Assembly: GCA_003225175.1 (NCBI GenBank)
Contig: QIBA01000032.1
Location: 157,596 to 221,595 of the forward strand
DNA length: 64,000 nt
Reading direction: 5' to 3'
Source of the DNA: Acidobacteriota bacterium
GTDB lineage: Bacteria; Acidobacteriota; Terriglobia; Terriglobales; Acidobacteriaceae
This document shows, piece by piece, positions 32,522 to 42,152 of the stretch. Under the pieces are notes generated by a model. That model had not been told where the DNA came from. It did no database searches and worked only from the letters and a program-made list of their open reading frames with translations. Every line of letters begins with the position of its first letter. The stretch's first letter is position 1. The position numbers and the translations under genes were made by a program.

Positions 32522-33580
32522 TCAGTCACGACGCGGCACATATCCGGTGCGGTAATAAACCTGCAACGGCAGAAAATCCTCTGATCGCGAGACCTTCACT
32601 TTGATCTTGCGCCACTTGTGGTCTTCAACCGCCCGACTCGGCCGATATCCCAGAACGTATTGGCTGCGCAGTTCGAGACTGGCGCGCGCTGCGGCAGCGG
32701 GAATATTCGCAGGGTTGTCGATGACGATCGTCCGTCCTCCCGTGGACTCGGTGACGTCGGTGAGCCATTGCCGCCCAAAGCGTTCTTCCAGCTTCTTGGT
32801 GATCAAGAGAGTCGGCGCGTCGCAAACGTCGATCGCGTAAATTTCCGCATCCGACTCCCGCGCTAGGTTCTTGATTTGCCGCAGACTATGACGGCTGTTA
32901 TTGTCTCCGCCGTCAGAGATGATCAGGAGTGCTTTGCGAGAGTACTTAGCATGCCGCAGTTTGGCGAGACCCGCGTAAATCGCATCCGCCAGCGCGGTGT
33001 TGCCTTTGGGCTGGGCGGCCGCCAGCGCGGCATGGATATCGACAAACGACTGCGTAGTGTCAGCAATTACCTTGGGTTTATCGGCGAAGGTAATTACAAA
33101 GTAGTCGTCCTCGGGATTGGCATTGACGAAAAATTCCGAGGCCGCGTCGCGCACCGCGTCGATCTTGTTCGCCATGCTGCTGCTGAGATCGACCAGAATG
33201 CCCACTGAAAGCGGGGCATCTTCCGTGCCAAAGTACTGAATCTTCTCTTCGCTCTTGCCTTCGAACAACGTGAAATTGTGCCGTTTGAGATCGACTACCG
33301 GATGGTTCTTCACATCAGTCACTGTTACCGGAACCAGAACCATCTCGACATCTACACGAAGACGATTGGAGTCGCCCTGCGCCGATCCGTGCTTTCCGTG
33401 TTCCGCCTTGGTGTGCGGAACAATATGAACGTTGTCACTCGTTTGTGCGCACGCGGTTAGCGCAGCTAAGAGAGCGACGAGGAGAATGCAGCCGCTTCGC
33501 CGAGAATTCTTATGCGTGTATTCGACCGGTCGACCGAAACGTAGAAAAACGAGAGGTGTAGCGGGCAAAAACAAAACCAT
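32522..33580 (-). CDS. VWFA-related domain lipoprotein
   Basis: A 352-aa protein. The N-terminus has a hydrophobic stretch and a lipobox-like LTAC (Cys44), suggesting lipid anchoring. A von Willebrand A domain spans about 120-310 with a MIDAS motif DLSSSM, GNTALADAIYAG and LLIISDGGDNNS. Before it, residues about 75-115 (VDVEMVLVPVTVTDVKNHPV, LKRHNFTLFEGK) are the segment that defines the acidobacterial VWFA-related family. It likely binds a ligand or partner through a divalent metal in the periplasm. No AAA/MoxR partner is adjacent. Confidence 0.9.
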   Translation of the reverse strand: MVLFLPATPLVFLRFGRPVEYTHKNSRRSGCILLVALLAALTACAQTSDNVHIVPHTKAEHGKHGSAQGDSNRLRVDVEMVLVPVTVTDVKNHPVVDLKRHNFTLFEGKSEEKIQYFGTEDAPLSVGILVDLSSSMANKIDAVRDAASEFFVNANPEDDYFVITFADKPKVIADTTQSFVDIHAALAAAQPKGNTALADAIYAGLAKLRHAKYSRKALLIISDGGDNNSRHSLRQIKNLARESDAEIYAIDVCDAPTLLITKKLEERFGRQWLTDVTESTGGRTIVIDNPANIPAAAARASLELRSQYVLGYRPSRAVEDHKWRKIKVKVSRSEDFLPLQVYYRTGYVPRRD

Positions 33581-33837
33581 GACAGGGCCCCTGGGAAAGC
33601 GTGCCCGCGATTATGGCGCAGAGCACGGCCTGAGGAAAGCCTTATTTCGCGCGATTTGCATGGATTCTGCGAAAACTTACGAGTGCTTAGTCACGCTCTC
33701 AGTCAAAAAAATACAGCTAATGCTGTGAAAGGCGCGGCAAGTCAAGACTGAGCCAACGCCGGCGCTCGCGACGGCGTAGAGTAGTTCAGCAGGCACTTCA
33801 GTCAACAGTCCAGCACGGGCTGGCTACAATCATCCCC

Positions 33838-34416
33838 ATGCGACCATCCCGCTTTCCTGCCTTTCTTCTGGGCTTGATCATCGGTTTGATCATTGTTCCC
33901 ATCACGGTTTATTGCTACTTCCGATATGGATATGCGCCAGTCGCCACCGGTGCTGCAGCGATGCCATTCGAGAAAACGTTTGCGCGAATGGGATTACATG
34001 CTCGGATGGACAAGGAGTATCCGCGAAACCCGCCCATTCAAGGAACTGAGGAGAACTACACAGCTGGAGCCCACATTTATCGCGAACATTGCGCGGTTTG
34101 CCATGGCGTAGCCGGGCAGCCAATCACATCGGTTGCTAAGGGAATGTACCCCAGGCCGCCGCAGCTCCTCGATCCTCGACACATGGTGACCGACGATCCG
34201 CCGGGCGAAAGTTATTGGAAAGTCTCAAACGGAATTCGCATGACCGGCATGCCCTCATTCCACGAATCGCTCTCGGATACGCAAATGTGGCAAGTGAGCC
34301 TGCTGCTGGCAAATGCGGACAAATTGCCGGCCAGCGCGAATCTGATTCTGGCTCAGCCTCTGCCTGTGGATCAGGCGGCTGCCGGATCAACAACGGCTGG
34401 CAATGTACGTCGTTAG
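33838..34416 (+). CDS. Membrane-anchored c-type cytochrome
   Basis: A 192-aa protein with an N-terminal membrane helix (about 8-28, FLLGLIIGLIIVPITVYCYF), a linker, and one cytochrome c domain (about 70-165) with the haem site CAVCH (residues about 87-91) and the distal Met in GIRMTGMPSFHESL. It faces the periplasm as an electron carrier. A Ser/Ala-rich tail follows. Redox partners are not in the window. Convergent with the anti-sigma gene. Confidence 0.9.
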   Translation: MRPSRFPAFLLGLIIGLIIVPITVYCYFRYGYAPVATGAAAMPFEKTFARMGLHARMDKEYPRNPPIQGTEENYTAGAHIYREHCAVCHGVAGQPITSVAKGMYPRPPQLLDPRHMVTDDPPGESYWKVSNGIRMTGMPSFHESLSDTQMWQVSLLLANADKLPASANLILAQPLPVDQAAAGSTTAGNVRR

Positions 34417-34430
34417 TATCGCAATCGAGG

Positions 34431-34455
34431 ACGGAGCGCAAATCCGGCGCTCCGT
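34431..34455. terminator. Hairpin between convergent cytochrome and anti-sigma genes
   Basis: ACGGAGCGC (34431-34439) and GCGCTCCGT (34447-34455) form a perfect 9-bp stem with a 7-base loop. There is no clear T-run, so it may act as a weak bidirectional terminator or 3' stabiliser. Confidence 0.5.
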
Positions 34456-34465
34456 GACGGACAAT

Positions 34466-35215
34466 CTACTTTCGCAGCAGCGAGGCCAGCTCGGTTAGTT
34501 CCTGACGATTCAAATCCGAGATTGCGCAGTAGTACATTCCCGCTTGCTTCCATTCCACGAGATTGAATCCCTGCTGCGAGGTCGCGCTCGGCTCTTCGTC
34601 CCCACCCGAAGCTGGCCAGGTAAACAGATTGATCATGTGTTTGCGGTGCTGGTAAACGATGGCAGCAGCGGTGTGACCGTCGAGATATTCCAGCCGCCCA
34701 CCGATCAACTCGAATCCATCGGCCGAGAGATCACGCACTTGCGGTGAGAAGTCGAGCTTGCCAGTGAACCACGGTTTCACTGTGTGTTGATCGGAGTTGG
34801 CTACGTCCGTCAGATGAGTAGCCATCAACGAGCGTACGTGGTCGGCGACAATTTCGTTCGCCAGTGTTCGCTTGGAACGCTGGCTTAGATCTAACATCAA
34901 AGCCGCAGAGGCCAGCAGAAGCAAAGCCGCAACCGCAGCCCAGCTCCACCGCGCAATGCGACGATGGACCACCATCACCTGCTGCGGTTCTTCCTTCTTG
35001 CGCAACTCGGTCAGCAGACGTGACCGAAATTCGGCGGAAGCCTGATAGCGCAAGTCGTTGGCCTGCACACCCTCGCGCAGAGCTCGATAGCTGGCCATCT
35101 CATTTGCGCAGTCACCGCATTCAGCAAGATGATCTTCGAGCTCCATACTGCGAACCAGATCGAGCTCGTCATCGAGATACGCGTGGAGGAGGTTGCGTTG
35201 CGCATGATTAGTCAT
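34466..35215 (-). CDS. Anti-sigma factor with zinc-finger (ZAS) domain
   Basis: A 249-aa protein: N-terminal zf-HC2 domain with the HxxxCxxC motif as DHLAECGDC (His about 29, Cys 33 and 36), a helical linker, one membrane helix (about 87-110, [19 protein letters not shown]), and a periplasmic domain (about 115-249) that senses the signal. It overlaps the sigma-factor gene by 8 bases, the standard arrangement for an ECF sigma and its cognate anti-sigma. The periplasmic GKLDFSPQV and [19 protein letters not shown] segments recall the family of anti-sigma proteins beside redox genes. Confidence 0.93.
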   Translation of the reverse strand: MTNHAQRNLLHAYLDDELDLVRSMELEDHLAECGDCANEMASYRALREGVQANDLRYQASAEFRSRLLTELRKKEEPQQVMVVHRRIARWSWAAVAALLLLASAALMLDLSQRSKRTLANEIVADHVRSLMATHLTDVANSDQHTVKPWFTGKLDFSPQVRDLSADGFELIGGRLEYLDGHTAAAIVYQHRKHMINLFTWPASGGDEEPSATSQQGFNLVEWKQAGMYYCAISDLNRQELTELASLLRK

Positions 35216-35762
35216 GATGTTGCTTCACCTCCTGGCGTCTTGCCCCCGCAATCAACTGCCGTAACATGCTACGGCCACGTGAAATTCGCGACATCACCGT
35301 TCCCAGCGGCGAGCGCGTCACTGCTGCGATCTCCTTGTATGAAAGCTGCTCAAGCTCCCGCATCAGGATAACTTCTCGAAACTCCGCCGGCAGATTTTCG
35401 ATAGCGCGTCGAACCTGCTCAGCTGTCGCTTGTCGGAGAAACTCTGATTCCGGCGTAAGCGCCGCCTCGATGTCTGTGTGCAAGCGCTCATCGAACTCGG
35501 CCGAGTTCTGTTGTGGCATCTGCCGTCGAACCCACGTGAGATAGGTGTTGCGCACGATGGTCAGCAGCCATACCCGCGCTTCTTCACCACGAAAGGTATC
35601 CAAGAAGCGATAGGCGCGCATCATCGCTTCCTGAGCCACGTCTTCTGCGTCGGCCGTGTTGCGCGTCATCCAGCGAGCCAGGTTGTAAGCCGAATCGAGA
35701 TGGGGCAACACCAGGGCCTCGAATCGCCGAATCTTCTCGCCGGAATCTGCGGAGCTTTCCAT
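35208..35762 (-). CDS. ECF RNA polymerase sigma factor (RpoE-like)
   Basis: A 184-aa sigma-70 family protein: region 2 at about 12-80 ([37 protein letters not shown]) and region 4 at about 115-170 ([40 protein letters not shown]). ATG 35762 is used; TTG 35813 in frame would add 17 residues. Upstream, on the minus strand, GGAACC (top strand 35865-35870) resembles an ECF -35 element, so autoregulation is likely, but the -10 is unclear. It shares this intergenic region with the divergent metallophosphoesterase operon, a probable target. Confidence 0.94.
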   Translation of the reverse strand: MESSADSGEKIRRFEALVLPHLDSAYNLARWMTRNTADAEDVAQEAMMRAYRFLDTFRGEEARVWLLTIVRNTYLTWVRRQMPQQNSAEFDERLHTDIEAALTPESEFLRQATAEQVRRAIENLPAEFREVILMRELEQLSYKEIAAVTRSPLGTVMSRISRGRSMLRQLIAGARRQEVKQHHD

Positions 35763-35906
35763 TCTCAGTCTTAGACTCGCGACATTCGAGTTTGATTCCC
35801 GAAATGCGATCAACTTTTCGTCCCATATAACAGCTGCGCTCGGGAATAAGCGAGCACTCGCGTCGGTTCCCCTTCATGCAGGCGAGTGAATCGCAGGAGG
35901 AAGTAT

Positions 35907-36944
35907 ATGTCTGTGAAGAGCAGAGAGAGCGATCCAAAAATTATTGATGGAAACCAAAGCAACGACGGCATCAACCGCCGAGGATTTCTGAAATGCATGG
36001 CCTGGGCCGGCACGGGACTACTTTGGACCATCACCGCCGAGGGCATTCCTACTTCTCACATTTTTGGCGCAAAGAACGGCAAAAAAGCCGAATCCGGTCT
36101 GCATTTTGTCCAGATCAGTGACAGTCACATGGGATTTAACAAACCAGCCAATACCGATGTGGTCTCGACACTCCAGGCGACCATCGACCGCATCAACAGC
36201 CTCTCGGAACCACCTGAATTCATCATCCATACCGGTGACTTGAGCCACCAGTCAAAGCCGGGTGAGTTCGATACCCTCGATCAGATATTAAAGAGCGCTC
36301 AGCCCAGGCAGATCTTCTATGTGCCCGGCGAGCACGACACTTCGATCGACGACGGCAAGCAGTATCTGGACCGTTATGGGAAAGACACGAAGGGCAAGGG
36401 ATGGTACAGCCTGAACCACAAAGGCGTTCACTTTGTCGGACTCGTCAACGTACTGCAGCTCGAAGGCATGGGACAGCTTGGCGAAGAGCAGATCGCCTGG
36501 CTGAAAGACGACCTGAGCGCAGTTTCGGCGAGTACACCGGTGGTCGTCTTCGCCCATATTCCTCTTTGGAGCGTCTATCCGGACTGGGGTTGGGGAACAA
36601 AGGATAGCGAGCAGGCACTGGGACATTTAAGGCGCTTCGGTTCCGTAACTGTGCTCAATGGACACATTCATCAGGTAATGCAAAAGGTCGAGGGCAACCT
36701 CACCTTTCACACGGCCATGTCCACAGCCTTTCCCCAGCCTGCGCCGGGTACAGCGCCGGCGCCAGGACCAATGAAGGTTCCAGCCGAACGGCTGCGAACT
36801 CTGCTCGGGCTGGCGGACGTGCACTATCTACAGCAGAACAACCATCTCGCAATCGTTGATTCACCATTAATGACTGCGGCTGCCGACTCTGCAGAGACGC
36901 ATCCATCCGCGAATCTGCTGCGCACAGAACTTCAACTTCGATAA
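35907..36944 (+). CDS. Tat-exported calcineurin-like metallophosphoesterase
   Basis: A 345-aa protein. The N-terminus carries a twin-arginine signal (NRRGFLKCMAWAGTGLLW, residues about 24-41). The phosphoesterase domain (about 66-280) has the metal motifs QISDSH, HTGDLSH, VPGEHD, VFAHIPLWS and LNGHIHQ. The third motif has Glu where most members have Asn (GNHD/E), an oddity. AGGAGG lies 6 bases before ATG 35907, which decides the start over GTG 35886. It heads an operon with two haem proteins and is divergent from the ECF sigma pair. Substrate unknown. Confidence 0.9.
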   Translation: MSVKSRESDPKIIDGNQSNDGINRRGFLKCMAWAGTGLLWTITAEGIPTSHIFGAKNGKKAESGLHFVQISDSHMGFNKPANTDVVSTLQATIDRINSLSEPPEFIIHTGDLSHQSKPGEFDTLDQILKSAQPRQIFYVPGEHDTSIDDGKQYLDRYGKDTKGKGWYSLNHKGVHFVGLVNVLQLEGMGQLGEEQIAWLKDDLSAVSASTPVVVFAHIPLWSVYPDWGWGTKDSEQALGHLRRFGSVTVLNGHIHQVMQKVEGNLTFHTAMSTAFPQPAPGTAPAPGPMKVPAERLRTLLGLADVHYLQQNNHLAIVDSPLMTAAADSAETHPSANLLRTELQLR

Positions 36945-36964
36945 ACGTTTCAGAGATCAATCTC

Positions 36965-37396
36965 ATGTTGAAGTCGATTCATATTCGTAGCTACAGAGTC
37001 ACGCCGACGCGCTTGCTCTCGATTCCGCTGAGCGTCTTCGCGCTCGCGGTAGTCTTCTTTCTTCCAACATCATCGGCCGTAGTAACGCAAGATGCCGACG
37101 CGAGCCGCGGTCACCAACTCTTCGACAAAAGGTGCGGTGGCTGCCACTCGCTCGACAACGAAAAGGAAGGTCCGCGCCTGCGCACTGTTTATGGCAGAAA
37201 GGCGGGCACCGTCTCCACCTTTAAGTATTCAGACGCGCTTGCGAAGTCGGGGCTCACGTGGGATCAGGTCAGCCTCGACAAATGGCTGACCGATCCCGAC
37301 AAATTCATTCCCGATGTTGATATGGATTTCCACGTGGAGAAGGCTGACGAGCGCGCCGACGTCATCGCATATCTCAAACAACTATCAAGCAAGTAG
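36965..37396 (+). CDS. Class I cytochrome c
   Basis: A 143-aa exported cytochrome: signal peptide or anchor (about 18-38), then a mono-haem domain with CGGCH (residues about 57-61), GPRLRTVYGRKAGT, FKYSDALAKSGLTW and the axial Met in DVDMDFHVEKADERADVIAY. This matches mitochondrial-type cytochrome c more than the one at 33838. It is 20 bp from the metallophosphoesterase gene, so co-transcribed. Confidence 0.93.
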   Translation: MLKSIHIRSYRVTPTRLLSIPLSVFALAVVFFLPTSSAVVTQDADASRGHQLFDKRCGGCHSLDNEKEGPRLRTVYGRKAGTVSTFKYSDALAKSGLTWDQVSLDKWLTDPDKFIPDVDMDFHVEKADERADVIAYLKQLSSK

Positions 37397-37426
37397 CAGC
37401 GGTTTGAATATGGAGATCCGATAACA

Positions 37427-37954
37427 GTGAGCAGCAAGATCATAATGCAAAAACCACGCTGGGACTCAAGACGCATCGGCGTTTTCGTCGTCACAGCGTT
37501 TCTTTTCCTCTTCGCGCTGGCGTTTGTGCATCCATTTGGGAATGCGAAGGTCGCAAATCCGGCTAGGCCCCTTATGGCATCGGCTCAAGTTGAGCATTCC
37601 GTACTCGACGTGATGCAGCGTTCCTGCCAGAACTGTCATTCCGAACAAACCGTGTGGCCGTTGTACAGCCGGATGGCTCCCATTTCGTGGCTCATCGAGA
37701 AAGACGTGCAAGACGGAAGAAGCCACTGGAACATGTCGAACTGGGATCGATACAGCAGCGACGAGCGCCAGGACATTTTGTCCCAGATTGGACCTATGGT
37801 TCGGAATCGCAAAATGCCGCTCCCGCAATACCTTCTTCTGCATTCAGAGGCAAAGCTCAGCGATGCTGACGTAGAGCTGCTCTATCAATGGACTCGCCGC
37901 GAACGCAAGCGTTTGAGGGCGGAAGCAAGTTCGGCATCTCCGGGGACGAAGTGA
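37427..37954 (+). CDS. Haem-binding domain protein
   Basis: A 175-aa protein with an N-terminal membrane helix (about 18-38) and a haem-binding domain: CQNCHSEQTVWPLYSRMAP (CxxCH at about 68-72), SWLIEKDVQDGRSHWNMSNW and MPLPQYLLLHSEAKLSDAD. It is the Haem_bd family, usually near cytochromes. It starts at GTG 37427 (ATG 37445 possible) 30 bp after the cytochrome gene, as the third gene of the operon. Confidence 0.9.
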   Translation: MSSKIIMQKPRWDSRRIGVFVVTAFLFLFALAFVHPFGNAKVANPARPLMASAQVEHSVLDVMQRSCQNCHSEQTVWPLYSRMAPISWLIEKDVQDGRSHWNMSNWDRYSSDERQDILSQIGPMVRNRKMPLPQYLLLHSEAKLSDADVELLYQWTRRERKRLRAEASSASPGTK

Positions 37955-38017
37955 GCGGAAGAAAGCTGCCGTGCAATTGCTGGCCAAGCACGCGCTTGTT
38001 GGCGTTATGCTGTAAAC

Positions 38018-38920
38018 ATGAAACTTCGCGGTTGTGGCACCGCTCTGGTGACGCCTTTCCGCCGAGACGGCGCCATCGACGAACCAGCATTGCGGTCGCT
38101 GCTCGAATGGCAGATCGGCTCGGGCGTGCATTTCCTTGTGCCGTGCGGAACTACAGGAGAGACTCCAACTCTTAATCGTGATGAGTGGTTGCGCGTCATC
38201 GACATCACGATTGAAGTCGCTGATCGCCGCGTGCCGGTCGTTGCAGGCGCAACTTCCAACGCCACCGCCGAAGCAGTCGAACGAGCGCGCACCGTTGCTT
38301 CACGTTCAGGCGTAGACGCGATTCTTACCGCGTCGCCGTACTACAACAAGCCCACGCAGGAAGGCCAATATCAGCACTTCAAGGCGATCGCTGAAGCCGT
38401 GGAGAAGCCGGTGGTGCTCTACAACGTTCCGGGAAGAACAGCCGCGAATATTGAACCGGCTACGCTCGCGCGGCTGGCAAGGATTCCGAACATCATCGCT
38501 GTAAAAGAAGCTAGCGGGAGCATGACTCAGATCGCCGAAGTGTTGAACGTAGTTCCGGACGATTTCATCGTGTTCTCCGGTGACGATGCCGTCACACTGC
38601 CCGTCATCTCCCTTGGTGGGCGAGGGATCATCTCAGTCGCATCGAACGTTATTCCTGCGGAACTTTCCAAAATGACACAAGCGGCGCTGGATGGTGATTG
38701 GGTCAGTGCGCGGAAACTGCACCGCAGATATCTTCCACTGATGCAGGGCCTCTTCTTGGAATCCAATCCCATGCCCGTGAAGTGTGTGCTCGCAATGATG
38801 GGACGCATCGAAGAAAGCTACCGCTTGCCGATGCTCCAGGTAACTGCAGAAACGCGAAAGAAGCTGGAGAAGATTGCCGCCGAGGTGGGTTTGCACGCGG
38901 AAAGATTAGCCGCGCGCTGA
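38018..38920 (+). CDS. dapA: 4-hydroxy-tetrahydrodipicolinate synthase
   Basis: A 300-aa TIM-barrel enzyme that condenses pyruvate with aspartate semialdehyde, the first step of DAP/lysine synthesis. Visible are GCGTALVTPF at the N-terminus, CGTTGETPTL (pyruvate pocket), Tyr135 in VLYNVPGRTA, Arg140, and the Schiff-base Lys163 in AVKEASG. Length is typical. It stands 63 bp after the haem protein gene. dapD lies 2 kb downstream on the same strand. Confidence 0.97.
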   Translation: MKLRGCGTALVTPFRRDGAIDEPALRSLLEWQIGSGVHFLVPCGTTGETPTLNRDEWLRVIDITIEVADRRVPVVAGATSNATAEAVERARTVASRSGVDAILTASPYYNKPTQEGQYQHFKAIAEAVEKPVVLYNVPGRTAANIEPATLARLARIPNIIAVKEASGSMTQIAEVLNVVPDDFIVFSGDDAVTLPVISLGGRGIISVASNVIPAELSKMTQAALDGDWVSARKLHRRYLPLMQGLFLESNPMPVKCVLAMMGRIEESYRLPMLQVTAETRKKLEKIAAEVGLHAERLAAR

Positions 38921-38942
38921 CGTGGATCCACCAGATCCAGAT

Positions 38943-40028
38943 TCACCTTGTTCTCGCCATTACCCGTGAATAGAGAGACTGGTAGCAATCCGCCATCCTT
39001 TCCGCAGAGTAATTTTCTTCAGCGTATCGTCTGCAGCGCGCGCGATCCAACGCTACCGTTTTGGGAATCGTGTTGACCATTTCCTCAACAGAGTCCGCTA
39101 AGAAGCCCGTGACTCTCTCGCGGATGATCTGGGGCAGCGCGCCACGGCGAAGGGCGAGGACCGGTGTACCGCAGGCAGCTGCTTCCATCGCCACCATGGA
39201 ACTGGTTTCGCTGATGTCGCTGGTAATCAGCAGTGCCCTGGCGTTGCGAATCAGGTCGATTTTTTCTGCGAAGCTTGGACGCTCAATATACTTTCCCAAG
39301 CTGCCCGCTCGCTTCAATCGCGGAATCACCTCGCGCGCAAAATATTTCTGGTGATACAGAAATGGATAAACCATTCCGGCGATGATCAGCCTTTCTCCCG
39401 CTGCGTAGGCCACGTCGAGAGCGGTGTGCGTTCCTTTCTCCTCGCAAATGCGACCGAGCCACAGCAGATAATCGCGCTGCGTCACAGGCGCTGGAGGAAA
39501 CCGATCGAGCGCAATACCGTTCTGGGCCACGCCAATCACGCGGTCAGCGATGTCCTCGAACTCCGATGTTTGATTTTGGGAAACGCAGTTGAAGACAACG
39601 TTGGTTGGAATCTGCGCAAAGTTAACCTGCTTATATAACGAGCGGGGAAGATGCAGAGTGGCTAACACAGGCAGTTCAATGCCTGCCGCGTGCTGCCAGA
39701 AGCAACCGCTCATGTCGTGCACGAGATCGAAGTGCGCTGCGGCTCCGGAGCGCAGCCATTCTTGGATCCTCTGCGTTTGTTCCTGCAGCCGCGCCTCAAA
39801 TTGATTGACCGATTCGGCGGGATCGCCGGTCGCAAACAACTCGCCTGCGACTTGCGAACCAGCCGAGGCAGCGACCGTGGTTTTGAATCCGCGGGCATGC
39901 AACTCCCGTTCAAGCGTCCAGAGCACTTGTTCGGCGCCGCCAGCGCTGTGCTCTGAGACTGGCAATAGGGGATAGGCAATGTACAGCACGCGAAAGGAGT
40001 TTCCCGTGTGAGTCGTCGTTCTGTTCAT
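38943..40028 (-). CDS. Family 4-type glycosyltransferase (GT-B)
   Basis: A 361-aa GT-B enzyme. The N-terminal acceptor half has AGGAEQVLWTLERELHARGF (about 25-45). The C-terminal half has the nucleotide-sugar site (DYLLWLGRICEEKGTHTALD, ALLITSDISETSSMVAMEAA, ACGTPVLALRRGALPQII). It starts at ATG 40028, overlapping the stop of the PIG-L gene (ATGA), so the two are translated together. A deacetylase plus GT4 suggests modification of an N-acetylhexosamine glycoside, such as a thiol glycoside or glycolipid; this is inference. Confidence 0.9.
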   Translation of the reverse strand: MNRTTTHTGNSFRVLYIAYPLLPVSEHSAGGAEQVLWTLERELHARGFKTTVAASAGSQVAGELFATGDPAESVNQFEARLQEQTQRIQEWLRSGAAAHFDLVHDMSGCFWQHAAGIELPVLATLHLPRSLYKQVNFAQIPTNVVFNCVSQNQTSEFEDIADRVIGVAQNGIALDRFPPAPVTQRDYLLWLGRICEEKGTHTALDVAYAAGERLIIAGMVYPFLYHQKYFAREVIPRLKRAGSLGKYIERPSFAEKIDLIRNARALLITSDISETSSMVAMEAAACGTPVLALRRGALPQIIRERVTGFLADSVEEMVNTIPKTVALDRARCRRYAEENYSAERMADCYQSLYSRVMARTR

Positions 40029-40807
40029 TTCCGGGAAGCGGCAACTTTCGAAAAGGCAACAAAGGCGTTGCTCACATCGTCGGCTGTCATCGGCCACTGC
40101 CAATGCTCATAATTAAGTTTTCCCGGATGGGGACGGCGAGAATACTCGTAGTTGACCTGCGGCCGAAAACGCTCAAGCTCCGCATTGAACGAAGGAAGCG
40201 CATCGAACTGAGATTTGTAGCAACTCAGCATGCTCTTCTTCGCCTGGAGCTCCGCGCCACCAACCACACAGTCCACTATCTCTCCGTGTTCCTCCACGAA
40301 GCGCTGATACACTCCTCCGCCTTCGGAGTTCCGGTGATACAGAGGCGCCTCCCATATCGGGACAGAAAACGCGCGCCCCAATTGCGCGCCAAGAAAGCTG
40401 ACTGAGTCGTGATCCGGGTGTCCACCCTCATAAGCGAGGGTCAGCAGGCACTCCGGCCTGCGACGCTCTACGATTTGCGACAGCGCGGCGAACGCAGCCG
40501 GCAAGGCTCGATAGAGAAGCTGGTCAACCAGCGGACTCTCCGAGTGTTTGGAAAGAAATTCGAAATTGTCTACCCCTACGGCCGCCAGCGCTGCCTGCGC
40601 TTCTTGTTCACGGATCGCAGCGTAGCGTTCGCGCGAGCCAAAGCGGCTCCAAAAATAAGCATCTTCCGGTGCACCATCGGTAGCGAAGACCACGCAAGGA
40701 TCGCGCATGCGCTGAAGGAGCCCGCCACAGGTAATGGTCTCGTCATCAGGATGGGCAACAATCACCAGAGTGCGGCCAAGCAGCGGAGCTAATTTAGAAA
40801 AATCCAT
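40025..40807 (-). CDS. PIG-L family N-acetylglucosamine deacetylase
   Basis: A 260-aa zinc hydrolase of the PIG-L/MshB/BshB fold: [12 protein letters not shown] (residues 18-29) supplies Asp and two zinc ligands, and [14 protein letters not shown] the third ligand and neighbours. It removes acetate from GlcNAc-linked substrates. First in a two-gene operon with a GT4 glycosyltransferase, and divergent from dapD. The C-terminal [12 protein letters not shown] region is not assigned. Confidence 0.92.
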   Translation of the reverse strand: MDFSKLAPLLGRTLVIVAHPDDETITCGGLLQRMRDPCVVFATDGAPEDAYFWSRFGSRERYAAIREQEAQAALAAVGVDNFEFLSKHSESPLVDQLLYRALPAAFAALSQIVERRRPECLLTLAYEGGHPDHDSVSFLGAQLGRAFSVPIWEAPLYHRNSEGGGVYQRFVEEHGEIVDCVVGGAELQAKKSMLSCYKSQFDALPSFNAELERFRPQVNYEYSRRPHPGKLNYEHWQWPMTADDVSNAFVAFSKVAASRK

Positions 40808-40873
40808 TCTGTCTCTGTTCAGGCGCCGTCAGCCCACGATCTGGGAGCGCTTCGCGTTTATACTCCACTGCAA

Positions 40874-41728
40874 ATGTCCCATAGCTCAACGTCAACTGCC
40901 AACATGAAGGAAGAAATCGAGCGGCTCTTCGAAGCCGGATCGCGTGCTCACGAAGTTCCGCTGGCGCACGCAACCTTCGAACGCTTCCGCGAAGCGCTTA
41001 GCCATGGTGACATACGCGCAGCCGAAAAAAGAGATGGCCAGTGGCACGTAAACACCTGGGTAAAGCAGGGCATTCTTGTCGGATTCAGGATCGGCACCCT
41101 GCATGAGTGGCAGTCAGGAGCCCTCTCGTTCGTGGACAAGATCACCTATCCTCCCCGCAAATTCGAAGCTTCGGACCGCGTTCGCCTGGTTCCGGGCGGA
41201 TCCTCGGTTCGTTGCGGCGCCTATGTGGCGCCCTCGGTGATTTGCATGCCTCCGATGTTCATCAATGCCGGAGCCTACGTCGATGAGTGCACGATGGTCG
41301 ACTCTCATGCCCTGGTTGGCTCCTGTGCCCAGATTGGGAAGAGAGTGCATTTGAGCGCAGCCGCGCAAGTAGGCGGAGTGCTCGAGCCGGTGAATGCCTC
41401 GCCTGTGATTATCGAAGATGATGTGCTCGTCGGCGGCAATTGTGGAATCTACGAAGGCACCCTCGTTCGCAATCGCGCTGTACTCGGCGCAGGCACGATC
41501 CTCACTCGCTCAACTCCCGTATATGACCTGATAAAAGGCAATGTTCTTCGCTCTTCCTCTACAAAACCTCTGGAAATTCCCGAAGGAGCTGTCGTGGTCC
41601 CCGGATCACGCGCGGTCACTCGCGGCAAAGGACAGGAATGGGGGCTCTCGCTCTACACTCCGGTGATCGTGAAGTATCGCGACGACAAGACCGATCAGTC
41701 GATCGAGCTGGAAGAGCTGCTTCGGTAA
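40874..41728 (+). CDS. dapD: Tetrahydrodipicolinate N-succinyltransferase
   Basis: A 284-aa enzyme: N-terminal helical domain (to about 100), then a left-handed beta-helix of hexapeptide repeats ([60 protein letters not shown]) and a C-terminal tail. It transfers succinyl from succinyl-CoA in the succinylase DAP branch, using the product line of dapA. A start at ATG 40904 (MKEEIERL) is also possible. Confidence 0.96.
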   Translation: MSHSSTSTANMKEEIERLFEAGSRAHEVPLAHATFERFREALSHGDIRAAEKRDGQWHVNTWVKQGILVGFRIGTLHEWQSGALSFVDKITYPPRKFEASDRVRLVPGGSSVRCGAYVAPSVICMPPMFINAGAYVDECTMVDSHALVGSCAQIGKRVHLSAAAQVGGVLEPVNASPVIIEDDVLVGGNCGIYEGTLVRNRAVLGAGTILTRSTPVYDLIKGNVLRSSSTKPLEIPEGAVVVPGSRAVTRGKGQEWGLSLYTPVIVKYRDDKTDQSIELEELLR

Positions 41729-41860
41729 GGATCTGCTCACGAAATCGATCCAGACTCCGCTGCGACAAATGTTGCCGAGGTATGGCTGGAGCCAGATCCA
41801 CCAACCCAAGTAAATAGCCACTTGATGGAATATCAGGGAAGCGGGGAGAAGGGAAGTGTC

Positions 41861-41950
41861 TGGCGGAGAGGGAGGGATTCGAACCCCCGATACCCTTTCA
41901 GGTATGGCCGCTTTCGAGGCGGCTCGTTTCAACCGCTCACGCACCTCTCC
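41861..41950 (-). tRNA. tRNA-Ser (anticodon CGA)
   Basis: On the minus strand the gene reads GGAGAGG at its 5' end (top 41944-41950) and CCTCTCC-G-CCA at its 3' end (top 41861-41871), so CCA is encoded. The anticodon stem GCCGC/GCGGC encloses CTCGAAA, giving anticodon CGA for UCG. The long variable arm (ATACCTGAAAGGGTAT) is typical of class II Ser tRNA, and the T-arm GGGGGTTCGAATCCCTC is intact. Length 90 nt. Confidence 0.96.
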
Positions 41951-42060
41951 GCGCCAAAAAGCAGTCGTATCTGCCCTTTGGGCAGAGTTGTCCTTCATTT
42001 TAGCAGCCGTCGCGCTCCTGGCTGTTCACTCCCCGAGTCCTCCTCGAAGAGAAGGCTCAA

Positions 42061-42152
42061 AATCCCATAAGATCCCTGAAAATCCCATCCGATCCCTGCC
42101 GATATCGCATCCGGATCCCTAAGGATCGCATGCGGTATCCCATCCGATCATT
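42061..42152. repeat. Degenerate 20-bp tandem repeat
   Basis: Two adjacent 20-mers, AATCCCATAAGATCCCTGAA (42061) and AATCCCATCCGATCCCTGCC (42081), are followed by diverging versions (GATATCGCATCCGGATCCCT and GTATCCCATCCGATC). The array runs into the last codon of the 205-aa gene. It could stem from slippage and act at the transcript's 3' end. Confidence 0.6.

Noticed and set aside
40025..40807. Naming the PIG-L protein bshB or mshB
   Set aside because: The family fold is clear but specificity cannot be read from the sequence, and no ligase partner is in the window.
42061..42152. CRISPR or attachment site next to tRNA-Ser
   Set aside because: The 20-bp units have no spacers, there is no integrase nearby, and no copy of the tRNA 3' end is found.
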